The notes under the pieces: model-generated
Database searches by the model: none
The model's input: the letters and a program-made list of their open reading frames with translations, nothing else
Told to the model about the DNA's origin: nothing
In this document: in pieces, positions 1 to 8,458 of the stretch
How the letters are laid out: each line of letters begins with the position of its first letter
Position numbering within the stretch: position 1 is the stretch's first letter
Translations under genes and position numbers: made by a program
Source: JBIOHJ01 sp044448905
GTDB lineage: Bacteria > Bacteroidota > Bacteroidia > AKYH767-A > OLB10
Length of the DNA stretch: 12,785 bases
Assembly: GCA_044448905.1 (NCBI GenBank)
Contig: JBIOHJ010000096.1
Coordinates: 1-12,785 of the forward strand
Direction: 5' to 3'

Positions 1-1
1 A

Positions 2-2281
2 TATGGCAGCAACCAGCAGCGCATGCATAATTGTTTGCAGTTGAATAACGGAAACGGAACATTCAGCGACATAGCCATGCTTGCCGGTGTGTACCGCACC
101 GACTGGAGCTGGGCACCTTTGTTTGCCGATTTTGATAATGACGGATGGAAAGATTTACTTATTACTAATGGATACTACCGTGACGTTACCAACTCGGATC
201 TTACTGTTTACATGGCAGAGCAAATGCGGAAAAGCGGAGGCAGGCAGGATAAAAGCCTCAATATGATTAATAGTATTCCCACTACCCCCATTACGAATTA
301 TGTTTATAAAAATAACGGGGACCTGACTTTTGCCGATAAAACCTATGAATGGGGTCTTGATCAAAAAAATTTTTCAAACGGAGCCTGTTATGCTGACCTC
401 GATAATGATGGTGACCTCGAAATCATCATTAACAATCTCGGGGATTCGGCTTTGGTATATGAAAACAAATCGAATGAAATAAATCACTCAAATTTTTTGA
501 AAATAAAACTTATTGGACCAAAAGGCAACACTAACGGCATTGGGGCTGTCATAACTGTGCATGCCGGGGGAAATAGCCAGGTACAGCAAATGTTTCCATC
601 ACGTGGTTACATGTCGGCATGCGATAACAGGATGAATTTTGGCTTGGGAAAACATTCAACTGTTGACACAATTGAAATAAAATGGCAGGGAGGGAAAACA
701 CAGCGAATGGAAAATGTAAAGGCAAACCAGGAGTTAGTTCTTGATTATAAAAATGTCGCGGCTGTTTCAACTGCCGCAAAACAAACCGAAGCGAATTTGT
801 TTTTTGAAAAAGCAGGGGCTAAATATCAAATCAATTTTACTCACATCGAGAATGAGTTTATAGATTTTAAAAGAGAACCGCTATTGCCTCACGAATTTTC
901 GAAAGGAGGTCCTTTTATTACCAAAGGCGATGTCAATGGAGATCACATTGAAGATTTTTTTATTGGTAATGCAAAAGGCAGCTCAGGCAAAATGTTTATT
1001 CAGAAACCTGACGGATCGTTCATTGAAAATAATAGTCAGCCCTGGGAACAGGATAAAATGCAGGAAGACATAGGGTGCCTTCTTTTTGATTCCGATAGTG
1101 ACAAAGACCTTGACCTATATGTGGTAAGCGGAGGCTCAGAGGAAAATGCCTACAGCGATTTTTACCAGGACAGGTTATATATCAATAATGGCAAAGGCAG
1201 TTTTAAAAAGTGTAATGATTGTCTTCCGAAAATTAATTCAAGCGGATCGTGCGTTGTGGCTGCCGATTATGATAGGGATGGGGATAACGATTTATTTCGG
1301 GGAGGAATGGTGTTACCTTCTGTTTACCCGATGCCCGCAACCAGTTACCTGCTCAATAATAATAATGGAAAATTTACGGATGTGATAACAACCGTTGCAC
1401 CGGAACTGCAGCATGCCGGAATGATAAAAGATGCTGTTTGGTGCGATTTTAATAATGACACTAAAACTGATTTGGTGATTTGTGGAGAGTGGATTCCCAT
1501 AATGATGTTTCAAAATAACGCGAATAAATTTGAAATAATAAACAAAAATCAAAATGGCGCACTCACGGCAGGTTGGTGGAATAAAATTGTGGCTTCTGAT
1601 TTTGATCACGATGGCGATGTTGATTTTGTTGCAGGAAATTACGGACTTAATGCAAAATTGAAAGCTTCACCCGAAAAGCCTTTAATAATTGTAGCTAAAG
1701 ATTTTGATGGCAACCAGACATTGGATGCAATCATTTGCAATTATGAAATAGATGGAAAAAACTATCCCATTTATTCACGCGATGTAATGACTGACCAGGT
1801 AAGACCGCTCAAAAAGAAGTTGCTTAAGTATGCCGATTATTATGATAAAACTATTGACCAGATTTTTCCTGCTGATTCGTTGAAAAAAGCAAATGTGCTG
1901 ATGAGCTATATGCTGGCTTCCTGTTATATTGAAAATGCTGGCAATGGAAATTTGCAATTACACCCTCTTCCTGTAGAAGCGCAGTTTGCACCTGTAAACG
2001 GAATTATAGTGGATGATTTTAATAAAGACGGAAACAGTGATTTACTTTTGGCTGGAAATTCTTACGCAGAAAGTGTTGACCTCGGCTTGTGCGATGCCGG
2101 AACCGGTTTGCTGCTGCTGGGTGACGGAGAAGGAAAATTTAATCCGGTGCTTTCACGAACAAGCGGGTTCAATGCAAATAAGGATGTACGCAGCATTGCT
2201 GTTCTTCAAACATTCCATAATAAAAAAATTATTCTTGTTGCAAATAATAATTCTAAAGCCGAAGTTTTTAGTGTGAAATAA
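2..2281 (+). CDS. VCBS/FG-GAP repeat protein with ASPIC/UnbV domain (5' end outside window)
   Basis: This is the C-terminal 759 residues of a larger protein. The frame is open from position 2, and the ATG at 23 is internal because conserved family sequence (YGSNQQR) precedes it. The visible part carries at least nine Asp-rich FG-GAP calcium-loop motifs of the DxDxDG type, starting near nt 128, 395, 929, 1088, 1265, 1445, 1598, 1700 and 2015. An ASPIC/UnbV domain lies at about nt 530-745, between two FG-GAP blocks. Such repeats fold into beta-propeller blades in other proteins. Family members in Bacteroidota are usually around 1,100 residues and presumed exported, often near SusC/SusD-type uptake genes. 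The signal peptide would lie outside the window, and I see no C-terminal type IX sorting domain: the protein ends shortly after a hydrophobic strand (KKIILVA). The specific function and ligand are unknown. Family assignment is firm; role is not. Confidence 0.9.
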   Translation, partial: YGSNQQRMHNCLQLNNGNGTFSDIAMLAGVYRTDWSWAPLFADFDNDGWKDLLITNGYYRDVTNSDLTVYMAEQMRKSGGRQDKSLNMINSIPTTPITNYVYKNNGDLTFADKTYEWGLDQKNFSNGACYADLDNDGDLEIIINNLGDSALVYENKSNEINHSNFLKIKLIGPKGNTNGIGAVITVHAGGNSQVQQMFPSRGYMSACDNRMNFGLGKHSTVDTIEIKWQGGKTQRMENVKANQELVLDYKNVAAVSTAAKQTEANLFFEKAGAKYQINFTHIENEFIDFKREPLLPHEFSKGGPFITKGDVNGDHIEDFFIGNAKGSSGKMFIQKPDGSFIENNSQPWEQDKMQEDIGCLLFDSDSDKDLDLYVVSGGSEENAYSDFYQDRLYINNGKGSFKKCNDCLPKINSSGSCVVAADYDRDGDNDLFRGGMVLPSVYPMPATSYLLNNNNGKFTDVITTVAPELQHAGMIKDAVWCDFNNDTKTDLVICGEWIPIMMFQNNANKFEIINKNQNGALTAGWWNKIVASDFDHDGDVDFVAGNYGLNAKLKASPEKPLIIVAKDFDGNQTLDAIICNYEIDGKNYPIYSRDVMTDQVRPLKKKLLKYADYYDKTIDQIFPADSLKKANVLMSYMLASCYIENAGNGNLQLHPLPVEAQFAPVNGIIVDDFNKDGNSDLLLAGNSYAESVDLGLCDAGTGLLLLGDGEGKFNPVLSRTSGFNANKDVRSIAVLQTFHNKKIILVANNNSKAEVFSVK

Positions 2282-2329
2282 AAATAATTTAACGGAGCTG
2301 TTTGCTATTAACCTCACTGTTTATATTTA

Positions 2330-2337
2330 TATTTTTG
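2330..2337 (+). promoter_or_regulatory. Putative Bacteroidota -7 box upstream of the class A PBP gene
   Basis: TATTTTTG matches the Bacteroidota sigma-factor -7 consensus TAnnTTTG exactly and lies 46 bases before the ATG at 2384, in the 102-base gap after the FG-GAP gene. A TTTG at 2301-2304 is a possible -33 element, but its 25-base spacing is longer than usual, so only the -7 match is offered. The rest of the gap shows no terminator hairpin. Confidence 0.4.
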
Positions 2338-2383
2338 CACCGCTTTTCAAATTATTTCCAATACGCGTCATTAAAAAATCCGG

Positions 2384-4597
2384 ATGCCTTCTACCAAAAA
2401 ACCTTCACCATTTAAAAATTATGTCCGGTTTTTCTGGGTGCTTGTATTGTTTCCGGTAGTCTTTCTTGTTTTATTTGTTCTGGCAACTGCCAGCGAATGG
2501 TTTGGTAAACTGCCATCGTTTGAAGATCTCGAAAATCCTAAAAGCAGCCTTTCCTCCGAAGTGATTTCTTCTGATGGAATCGTTTTAGGAAAATATTATA
2601 TCCAAAACCGTTCAAATGTTCATTTCCGCGATCTTGCCCCCAACCTTGTTAATGCGCTGAAAGCAACTGAAGATATCCGCTTCGAAGAACATTCTGGTGT
2701 AGACATTAAAGGACTGTTAAGGGTTTTGGTTAAAACGGTAATTGCAAGGCAGGATGCCGGTGGCGGAAGCACCATTACGCAGCAGCTGGCTAAAAATTTA
2801 TTTCCACGCGAGAAAATGTCTTTCATACAATTGATTATCCGAAAAATTAAAGAGTGGATTATTGCAGTAAGACTTGAAAAAAGCTATACAAAAGACGAAA
2901 TCATTTCCATGTATCTGAATACCGTTGAGTACGGAAGCAATACATTCGGAATAAAATCGGCAGCCAAAACTTTTTTTAATAAAACACCCCGCGACCTGAA
3001 GACCGAAGAATCGGCAGTATTAGTAGGTGTTTTAAGAGCGCCAACATACTATAGTCCGGTGCGCAATCCAGAAAATGCTTTTTACAGAAGAAATACCGTG
3101 ATGGACCAGATGCGGAAATATGAGATGCTCACAAAGCAGCAATTCGATTCATTAAAATCGCTCCCGGTAAAATTGTCTTTCCAGCCCGATGATCATAATG
3201 CCGGGATGGCCACTTATTTCCGGGAAACATTGCGGCTCGAAATGACAAAATGGTGCCGCGAGCATAAAAAATCGGATGGCAGTTCATATAATTTATACCG
3301 CGATGGTTTAAAGATTTACACTACGATTGATTCGCGCATGCAGCAGTACGCAGAAGAAGCCGTGCAGGAATACTTAGCCGAACTTCAGAAATCTTTTAAC
3401 GAACACTGGAAAGGTAAAATACCCTGGGCAGAAACTCCCGAAGTTATTGAACAGGGTATGAAAAGATCAGCACGCTATTATGAGTTAAAACATTCAGGGG
3501 TTTCCGAAGATTCCATTAAAAAGAATTTCAACACTAAAATTCCAATGACAATTTTTACCTGGAAGGGTGATAAGGATACCGTTATGAGCCCGCTCGATTC
3601 GGTGAAATATTATAAAACCACTCTTCAAACGGGCTTTATGTCAATGGAACCGCAAACCGGGTTTGTGCGAGCTTGGGTAGGCGGAAATAACTACCGGTAT
3701 TTTCAATACGACCATGTTAAAGAAGGGAAACGGCAGGTGGGTTCAACCTTTAAGCCGTTTATCTATACGCTTGCTGTGCAGGAAGGATATTCGCCCTGTT
3801 ATAAAATTCCGAATATTCCTGTTACCATAATTACCGAAACCGGTGAAGCCTGGACGCCTAAAAATTCAGATGATAAATACGGGGGCATGCTTTCACTTAA
3901 ATATGCGTTGGCAGAATCGGTAAATTGTATTTCGGCATACCTGATGAAACAATTCGGCCCGCAGGCTGTGGTTGACATGGCTCACAAAATGGGAATATCA
4001 AGCCATTTGGATGTGGTGCCTTCCATTTGTTTAGGAACTGCCGACCTTTCGGTTTATGAGATGGTAGGGGCTTATGGTACGTTTGCAAACAAAGGCGTGT
4101 GGACAGAACCTATTTATATAACACGTATTGAAGACAAGAACGGAATTGTGTTGCAGGAATTCATTCCTAAGAAAGTTGAAGTTTTAAATGAAGAAACGGC
4201 TTATGTCATGCTAAACTTAATGCAGGGAGTTGTTCAGACTGGAACAGGAATCAGGCTTCGGTATAAATATAACATTGCCAATCCTGTTGCCGGAAAAACC
4301 GGCACTACTCAAAACCAAAGTGACGGATGGTTTATGGGAATTACGCCCGACCTGGTTTCGGGATGCTGGGTAGGATGCGAAGACCGGTCCGTACATTTCA
4401 GAACGGTTTATCTCGGGCAGGGAGCAAACATGGCGCTTCCAATCTGGGCATTATATATGAAAAAAATTTATGCCGATAAAACAATTACTATTTCGAAGGG
4501 AGATTTTGAAAGACCTCCCGGAAAACTTTCCATCGAGCTCGACTGTTCAAAATATCAAAATAATAATTCAACTATTAATAACGATACTGATTTTTGA
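2384..4597 (+). CDS. mrcA: Class A penicillin-binding protein 1A (glycosyltransferase/transpeptidase)
   Basis: A bifunctional peptidoglycan synthase of 737 residues. It polymerises lipid II into glycan strands and cross-links the stem peptides in the periplasm. A short basic N-terminus is followed by one membrane segment (about residues 15-35). The GT51 domain (about 60-230) has the motif EDIRFEEHSG with first catalytic Glu96, then GGGSTITQQ at 126-134 and the second Glu at 157 in KIKEW. The transpeptidase domain (about 410-690) has all three penicillin-binding motifs: STFK with nucleophile Ser454, SVN at 512-514, and KTGT at 638-641. Nothing catalytic is missing. A linker with an inserted region around 335-400 separates the domains. 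The C-terminus is a short Asn-rich tail. The start is the first in-frame ATG placed before the basic/hydrophobic anchor; no Shine-Dalgarno is present. The CoA-transferase gene starts 18 bases after its stop. Confidence 0.96.
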   Translation: MPSTKKPSPFKNYVRFFWVLVLFPVVFLVLFVLATASEWFGKLPSFEDLENPKSSLSSEVISSDGIVLGKYYIQNRSNVHFRDLAPNLVNALKATEDIRFEEHSGVDIKGLLRVLVKTVIARQDAGGGSTITQQLAKNLFPREKMSFIQLIIRKIKEWIIAVRLEKSYTKDEIISMYLNTVEYGSNTFGIKSAAKTFFNKTPRDLKTEESAVLVGVLRAPTYYSPVRNPENAFYRRNTVMDQMRKYEMLTKQQFDSLKSLPVKLSFQPDDHNAGMATYFRETLRLEMTKWCREHKKSDGSSYNLYRDGLKIYTTIDSRMQQYAEEAVQEYLAELQKSFNEHWKGKIPWAETPEVIEQGMKRSARYYELKHSGVSEDSIKKNFNTKIPMTIFTWKGDKDTVMSPLDSVKYYKTTLQTGFMSMEPQTGFVRAWVGGNNYRYFQYDHVKEGKRQVGSTFKPFIYTLAVQEGYSPCYKIPNIPVTIITETGEAWTPKNSDDKYGGMLSLKYALAESVNCISAYLMKQFGPQAVVDMAHKMGISSHLDVVPSICLGTADLSVYEMVGAYGTFANKGVWTEPIYITRIEDKNGIVLQEFIPKKVEVLNEETAYVMLNLMQGVVQTGTGIRLRYKYNIANPVAGKTGTTQNQSDGWFMGITPDLVSGCWVGCEDRSVHFRTVYLGQGANMALPIWALYMKKIYADKTITISKGDFERPPGKLSIELDCSKYQNNNSTINNDTDF

Positions 4598-4615
4598 TTT
4601 TTAAAATATTTCAAT

Positions 4616-5326
4616 ATGAATAAAATTGTAAAAAACGCTGATGATGCTATAAGCGATATTAAAGATGGAATGACACTTGCCCTCGGAGGATTTGGCTTGT
4701 GCGGAATTCCTGAGAATTGCATTTCGGCTCTTGTAAGGAAAAGAGTGAAAAATATTACCTGCATTTCAAACAATGCCGGTGTGGATGATTTTGGACTGGG
4801 GCTTTTGTTACAGGGAAAACAAATTAAGAAAATGATTTCGTCTTACGTTGGAGAAAATGCAGAGTTTGAGCGCCAGATGTTAAGCGGTGAACTCGAAGTT
4901 GATCTGATTCCACAGGGAACTCTTGCCACACGCCTCATGGCTACCGGTTATGGAATGCCTGCTATTTTTACTCCTGCCGGAGTGGGTACTGAAATTGCCG
5001 AAGGCAAGGAGGTAAGAAGGTTTAAATTTAACGGAAGCGAAAAAGATTATTTGATGGAGTATGCTTTTGAACCTGATTTTGCAATTGTAAAAGCGTGGAA
5101 AGGCGACACAAACGGAAATTTAATTTTTCGTTTAACCTCCCGTAACTTCAGCCCGCTGGTCGCCATGTCCGGGAAAATTACCATTGCCGAAGTAGAAGAA
5201 TTAGTACAACCGGGCGAATTAAACCCCGATAATATTCATGTACCGGGTATTTATGTGCACCGCATTTTTCAGGGAATTAATTATGAAAAGAGAATCGAAC
5301 AACGGACAGTAAGAAAGAAAATCTGA
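4616..5326 (+). CDS. scoA: 3-oxoacid (succinyl-CoA:acetoacetate type) CoA-transferase subunit A
   Basis: The alpha subunit (236 residues) of a family I CoA-transferase. It moves CoA from an acyl-CoA, typically succinyl-CoA, to a 3-oxoacid such as acetoacetate, in the cytoplasm. It shows the glycine-rich motif GGFGLCGIPE (residues 24-33), the SNNAG segment, TPAGVGTE, and the C-terminal signature IAEVEELVQPGEL followed by HVPGIYVHRI. The length is normal for the subunit. It has to pair with the product of the next gene, which starts 6 bases downstream, and the two form one transcription unit. The preceding PBP gene ends only 18 bases upstream with no terminator visible, so it may be co-transcribed. 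Sequence alone does not fix the substrate: butyrate/acetate-acetoacetate or a branched 3-oxoacid are possible alternatives. Confidence 0.94.
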   Translation: MNKIVKNADDAISDIKDGMTLALGGFGLCGIPENCISALVRKRVKNITCISNNAGVDDFGLGLLLQGKQIKKMISSYVGENAEFERQMLSGELEVDLIPQGTLATRLMATGYGMPAIFTPAGVGTEIAEGKEVRRFKFNGSEKDYLMEYAFEPDFAIVKAWKGDTNGNLIFRLTSRNFSPLVAMSGKITIAEVEELVQPGELNPDNIHVPGIYVHRIFQGINYEKRIEQRTVRKKI

Positions 5327-5332
5327 AAAATT

Positions 5333-5992
5333 ATGTTAGACAAAAACGGAATTGCAAAGCGAATTGCAAAAGAAGTAAAGGACGGAATGTATGTCAACTT
5401 AGGAATTGGTATTCCTACATTGGTAGCCAATTATCTTCCGAAAGGAGTTAATGTAACTCTGCAATCGGAAAATGGAATTCTGGGAATGGGCCCTTTTCCA
5501 TTCGAAGGAGAAGAAGATGCTGACTTGATTAATGCGGGTAAACAAACGGTTACTTTATTGCCGGGTGCAGCAATTTTTGATTCGGCATTAAGTTTTGGAA
5601 TGATACGTGCCCAAAAAGTTGACCTCACAATTCTTGGTGCAATGGAAGTTAGCGAGAACGGTGATATTGCCAATTGGAAAATTCCGGGCAAGATGGTGAA
5701 GGGAATGGGAGGAGCGATGGACCTGGTTGCATCGGCAAAAAATATTATCGTGGCTATGCAGCACGTTAATAAAGCAGGCGAATCGAAATTGTTACCAAAC
5801 TGCACGCTGCCGTTAACCGGCATTAAATGCATAAAAAGAATTGTTACCGAGCTTGCCGTGCTTGATGTTTTGCCTCAGGGAGGATTCAGACTCCTTGAAC
5901 GCGCACCCGGCATTTCAGTGGACGAAATTAAAAATGCAACTGCGGGAAAATTAATCGTTGAAGGAAATATTCCGGAAATGGTGATTGATTAA
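5333..5992 (+). CDS. scoB: 3-oxoacid CoA-transferase subunit B
   Basis: The beta (catalytic) subunit, 219 residues. The active-site glutamate, which forms the gamma-glutamyl-CoA thioester intermediate in this family, is Glu46 in QSENGILGMGPFP. Other family signatures are NLGIGIPTLVANY near residue 22, LPGAAIFDSALSFGMIR, and KMVKGMGGAMDLV. Its start lies 6 bases after the stop of scoA, which suggests translational coupling and equal dosage of the two subunits. Its length and motifs are complete. After its stop there is a 74-base gap to the aspartate kinase gene, with no hairpin terminator I can see. Confidence 0.95.
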   Translation: MLDKNGIAKRIAKEVKDGMYVNLGIGIPTLVANYLPKGVNVTLQSENGILGMGPFPFEGEEDADLINAGKQTVTLLPGAAIFDSALSFGMIRAQKVDLTILGAMEVSENGDIANWKIPGKMVKGMGGAMDLVASAKNIIVAMQHVNKAGESKLLPNCTLPLTGIKCIKRIVTELAVLDVLPQGGFRLLERAPGISVDEIKNATAGKLIVEGNIPEMVID

Positions 5993-6066
5993 AAGCGAGA
6001 GAGTATAAAAAGTAATCCGTTTTTCTTGATTTGTTAATTCATAAAGATTCGATATTCGCTGATTAA

Positions 6067-7344
6067 ATGAAGGTGTTCAAATTCGGTGGCGCATCAGTTA
6101 AGGATGCAGGGGCAGTTAAAAATGCTGCGGCTATTCTTAATAAATTTCGAAATGAAAAATTGGTTGTTGTTATTTCGGCAATGGGAAAAACCACCAATGC
6201 TTTGGAAAAAGTGGTGCATGCCCATTTTTATAAAGATGGCGATGCGCATAAATTGCTCGATGTTGTTAAAGAATATCACCTTAAAATAATTCGCGATTTA
6301 TTTCCCGAGACTAATGATGAAGTGTATAACGATGTAAACAATGTCTTTGTTGAAATCGAATGGGTACTGGATGAAAAGCCATCTAAGGATTATGGCTTTG
6401 CTTACGACCAGATTGTATCCGCGGGTGAATTAATTTCCACTAAAATCATCAGCGCGTACTTTAATAAGGAAGGAATTAAAAATACCTGGTTGGATGCGCG
6501 TGATTATATTCAAACCGATAATACATACCGTGAAGGAAAAATAGACTGGGAAAAAACATATCAGCAAATGGTTTCAAGAATTCCATCTTATTTTACTGAT
6601 GAAAATAAAATTGTGATTGCACAGGGCTTTATTGGCAGCACTTCTGAAAATTATACAACCACATTAGGACGCGAAGGTTCAGATTATACAGCTGCAATTT
6701 TTGCACATTGCCTCGATGCAGAGTGTGTGATGATATGGAAAGATGTTCCGGGAGTGTTGAGTGCTGACCCCAAATATTTCAAAGAAGCCCAAAAATTAGA
6801 CAAGATCAGCTATCATGATGCCATTGAGCTGGCTTATTTCGGAGCTTCAGTTATTCACCCCAAAACCATAAAGCCACTTGAAAATAAAAACATCACACTT
6901 CATGTAAAATCTTTTTTGAACCCCGATGCTGCCGGGACTGCCATTGAACGCGATGCGCTAACCAAGCCGTTAGTCCCGTCATTTATTTTTAAAAGCAACC
7001 AGGTACTCATCAGTATTTCAGCAAAAGATTTTTCTTTTATTGCCGAAGAAAACCTCAGCAACATATTCGGGCTTTTTGCAAAGCATAAAATAAAAATTAA
7101 CCTTATGCAGAATTCTGCCATTAGCTTTTCGATTTGCGTGGATAATGATGAGTTTAAAATTCCAATTTTGATTGATGAACTAAGAACTCATTTCAAAATT
7201 CTCTATAATGAAAACCTGCAGCTTTACACCATCAGACATTATTATCCTTCCACCCTTGAAATCTTATCGGAAGGGAAAGAAATTCTGCTGGAGCAGCGGA
7301 GTAGACATACAGCACAATTGGTGATGAGGGAGAAAGAAAAATAA
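6067..7344 (+). CDS. lysC: Aspartate kinase (monofunctional, ACT-domain)
   Basis: Phosphorylates L-aspartate to 4-aspartyl phosphate, the committed step toward lysine/diaminopimelate, threonine and methionine. The kinase domain fills about residues 1-295: the nucleotide motif KFGGASV (5-11), VISAMGKTTNA (35-45), the substrate/ATP segment TTLGREGSDYTA (198-209), WKDVPGVLSADP (224-235) and FGASVIHPKT. The regulatory part (about 312-422) includes a recognisable ACT core, with a second, more divergent ACT segment through TIRHY to the C-terminus. There is no fused homoserine dehydrogenase, so this is the stand-alone type (425 residues). Which amino acid inhibits it cannot be read from sequence. 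The 74 bases upstream are too short for a lysine riboswitch, and no Shine-Dalgarno is present. Diaminopimelate from this pathway would feed peptidoglycan made by the PBP upstream, but the genes are not obviously one operon. Confidence 0.95.
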   Translation: MKVFKFGGASVKDAGAVKNAAAILNKFRNEKLVVVISAMGKTTNALEKVVHAHFYKDGDAHKLLDVVKEYHLKIIRDLFPETNDEVYNDVNNVFVEIEWVLDEKPSKDYGFAYDQIVSAGELISTKIISAYFNKEGIKNTWLDARDYIQTDNTYREGKIDWEKTYQQMVSRIPSYFTDENKIVIAQGFIGSTSENYTTTLGREGSDYTAAIFAHCLDAECVMIWKDVPGVLSADPKYFKEAQKLDKISYHDAIELAYFGASVIHPKTIKPLENKNITLHVKSFLNPDAAGTAIERDALTKPLVPSFIFKSNQVLISISAKDFSFIAEENLSNIFGLFAKHKIKINLMQNSAISFSICVDNDEFKIPILIDELRTHFKILYNENLQLYTIRHYYPSTLEILSEGKEILLEQRSRHTAQLVMREKEK

Positions 7345-7399
7345 AAGACCCATCCGAACCTCCTCGAAAGTAAGAGAATCATTATGAAAGATTGAATCA

Positions 7400-8458
7400 A
7401 TGAAATCTTCCAATAAGAAAATTATTCTATGGCTTTTCACAGGTTGCTTTTTAATTTTTGTAATGGTTATTATTGGTGGTGTTACCCGGCTTACCGGTTC
7501 GGGATTATCTATTACCGAATGGAAATTAATTCGGGGAACCATTCCGCCATTAAATGCACAGCAATGGAATGAAGAATTTGAGAACTACAAAAAGATTCCC
7601 CAATACAGCGAACAGAATTACCATTTCACGGTTGAGGATTTCAAAACTATTTACTGGTGGGAATATATTCACCGGTTGATCGGAAGAATAATAGGAATTG
7701 TTTTTATTATACCGTTTTTGTTTTTCTGGCTTACAAAACAGCTTGATAAAGCACTGATAAAAAAATTATTGTTTCTTTTTTTACTCGGTGGGCTGCAAGG
7801 CTTTCTCGGATGGTATATGGTAAAAAGCGGGCTTATACAAAATGTGAGGGTAAGCCACATACGATTAGCCATTCACCTGGTAACCGCGTTTATCACTTTC
7901 GGGTTTACATTTTGGGTGATGCTTGATTTAATTTATCCGAGAAAAATCAAAAACGAAAATTCAGTAAAATCTATTCGAAAGGGAATAGTTATAATATTAA
8001 TTCTTGTGCTGTTACAAATAATTTACGGGGCTTTTACAGCCGGGTTAAAAGCCGGGCATATTTACAACACATTTCCAAAAATGGGTGATGAATGGATAGC
8101 CGGGGCCGTTATTTACGGGCTTCAAGCCGATGGGATAAGCGCGCTTATAAATAATATTTCTGTTGTACAGTTTATTCACCGTTGCATTGCATGGCTGCTT
8201 GCATTGGTAATAATTTATTTTTGGTTTTACGGGCGGAAAAAGTTCAATACATCAAACCAAAAAGCAGCCATCAATTATTTAATGGTTGCCGTGCTCGTTC
8301 AGTTTTGGCTTGGAGTGTTTACTTTAATTTATAATGTACCCATTGTTTTAGGTGTGATGCACCAAGCCGGTGCTTTTTTTCTTTTCACCGCTACAATTTA
8401 TTTTATCCACTCTGTGTCTGCAGCTACAAGTTCTATTGCTACTGCTACTTCCCATTAA
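7400..8458 (+). CDS. ctaA: Heme A synthase, COX15/CtaA family
   Basis: A polytopic inner-membrane enzyme of 352 residues that oxidises the C8 methyl of heme O to the formyl group of heme A, the cofactor of aa3-type cytochrome oxidase. About eight hydrophobic segments are visible. The four conserved heme-ligand histidines are His91 (in WWEYIHRLIGR, with Glu88 at the family ExxH spacing), His159, His260 and His321; each pair is about 60-70 residues apart, as expected for the two four-helix halves. The signature GGVTRLTGSGLSITEWK is at 26-42. The first extracellular loop has no cysteine pair, unlike Bacillus CtaA and like the mitochondrial/proteobacterial COX15 type. The C-terminal tail (about 339-352) is a low-complexity Ala/Thr/Ser stretch. 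An ATG at 7384 is followed by an in-frame stop after three codons, so the start is 7400. No oxidase or heme O synthase gene is in the window. Confidence 0.94.
   Translation: MKSSNKKIILWLFTGCFLIFVMVIIGGVTRLTGSGLSITEWKLIRGTIPPLNAQQWNEEFENYKKIPQYSEQNYHFTVEDFKTIYWWEYIHRLIGRIIGIVFIIPFLFFWLTKQLDKALIKKLLFLFLLGGLQGFLGWYMVKSGLIQNVRVSHIRLAIHLVTAFITFGFTFWVMLDLIYPRKIKNENSVKSIRKGIVIILILVLLQIIYGAFTAGLKAGHIYNTFPKMGDEWIAGAVIYGLQADGISALINNISVVQFIHRCIAWLLALVIIYFWFYGRKKFNTSNQKAAINYLMVAVLVQFWLGVFTLIYNVPIVLGVMHQAGAFFLFTATIYFIHSVSAATSSIATATSH

Noticed and set aside
2301..2304. TTTG as the -33 element of the PBP promoter
   Set aside because: It is 25 bases from the -7 box, longer than usual Bacteroidota spacing, so it is not reported as a paired promoter.
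5431..5832. 133-codon open frame on the minus strand inside scoB
   Set aside because: It lies wholly opposite a well-conserved gene with intact motifs and its translation resembles no family I know; it is a shadow frame.
5993..6066. Lysine riboswitch or clear promoter before the aspartate kinase
   Set aside because: The gap is only 74 bases, too short for the riboswitch, with no conserved helices. TTTG at 6030-6033 and GATATTCG at 6051-6058 are spaced like a promoter, but the -7 element has two mismatches and would leave almost no leader.
7384..7395. Upstream ATG as start of heme A synthase
   Set aside because: It reads ATG AAA GAT TGA and stops after three codons; the frame of the real gene begins at 7400.
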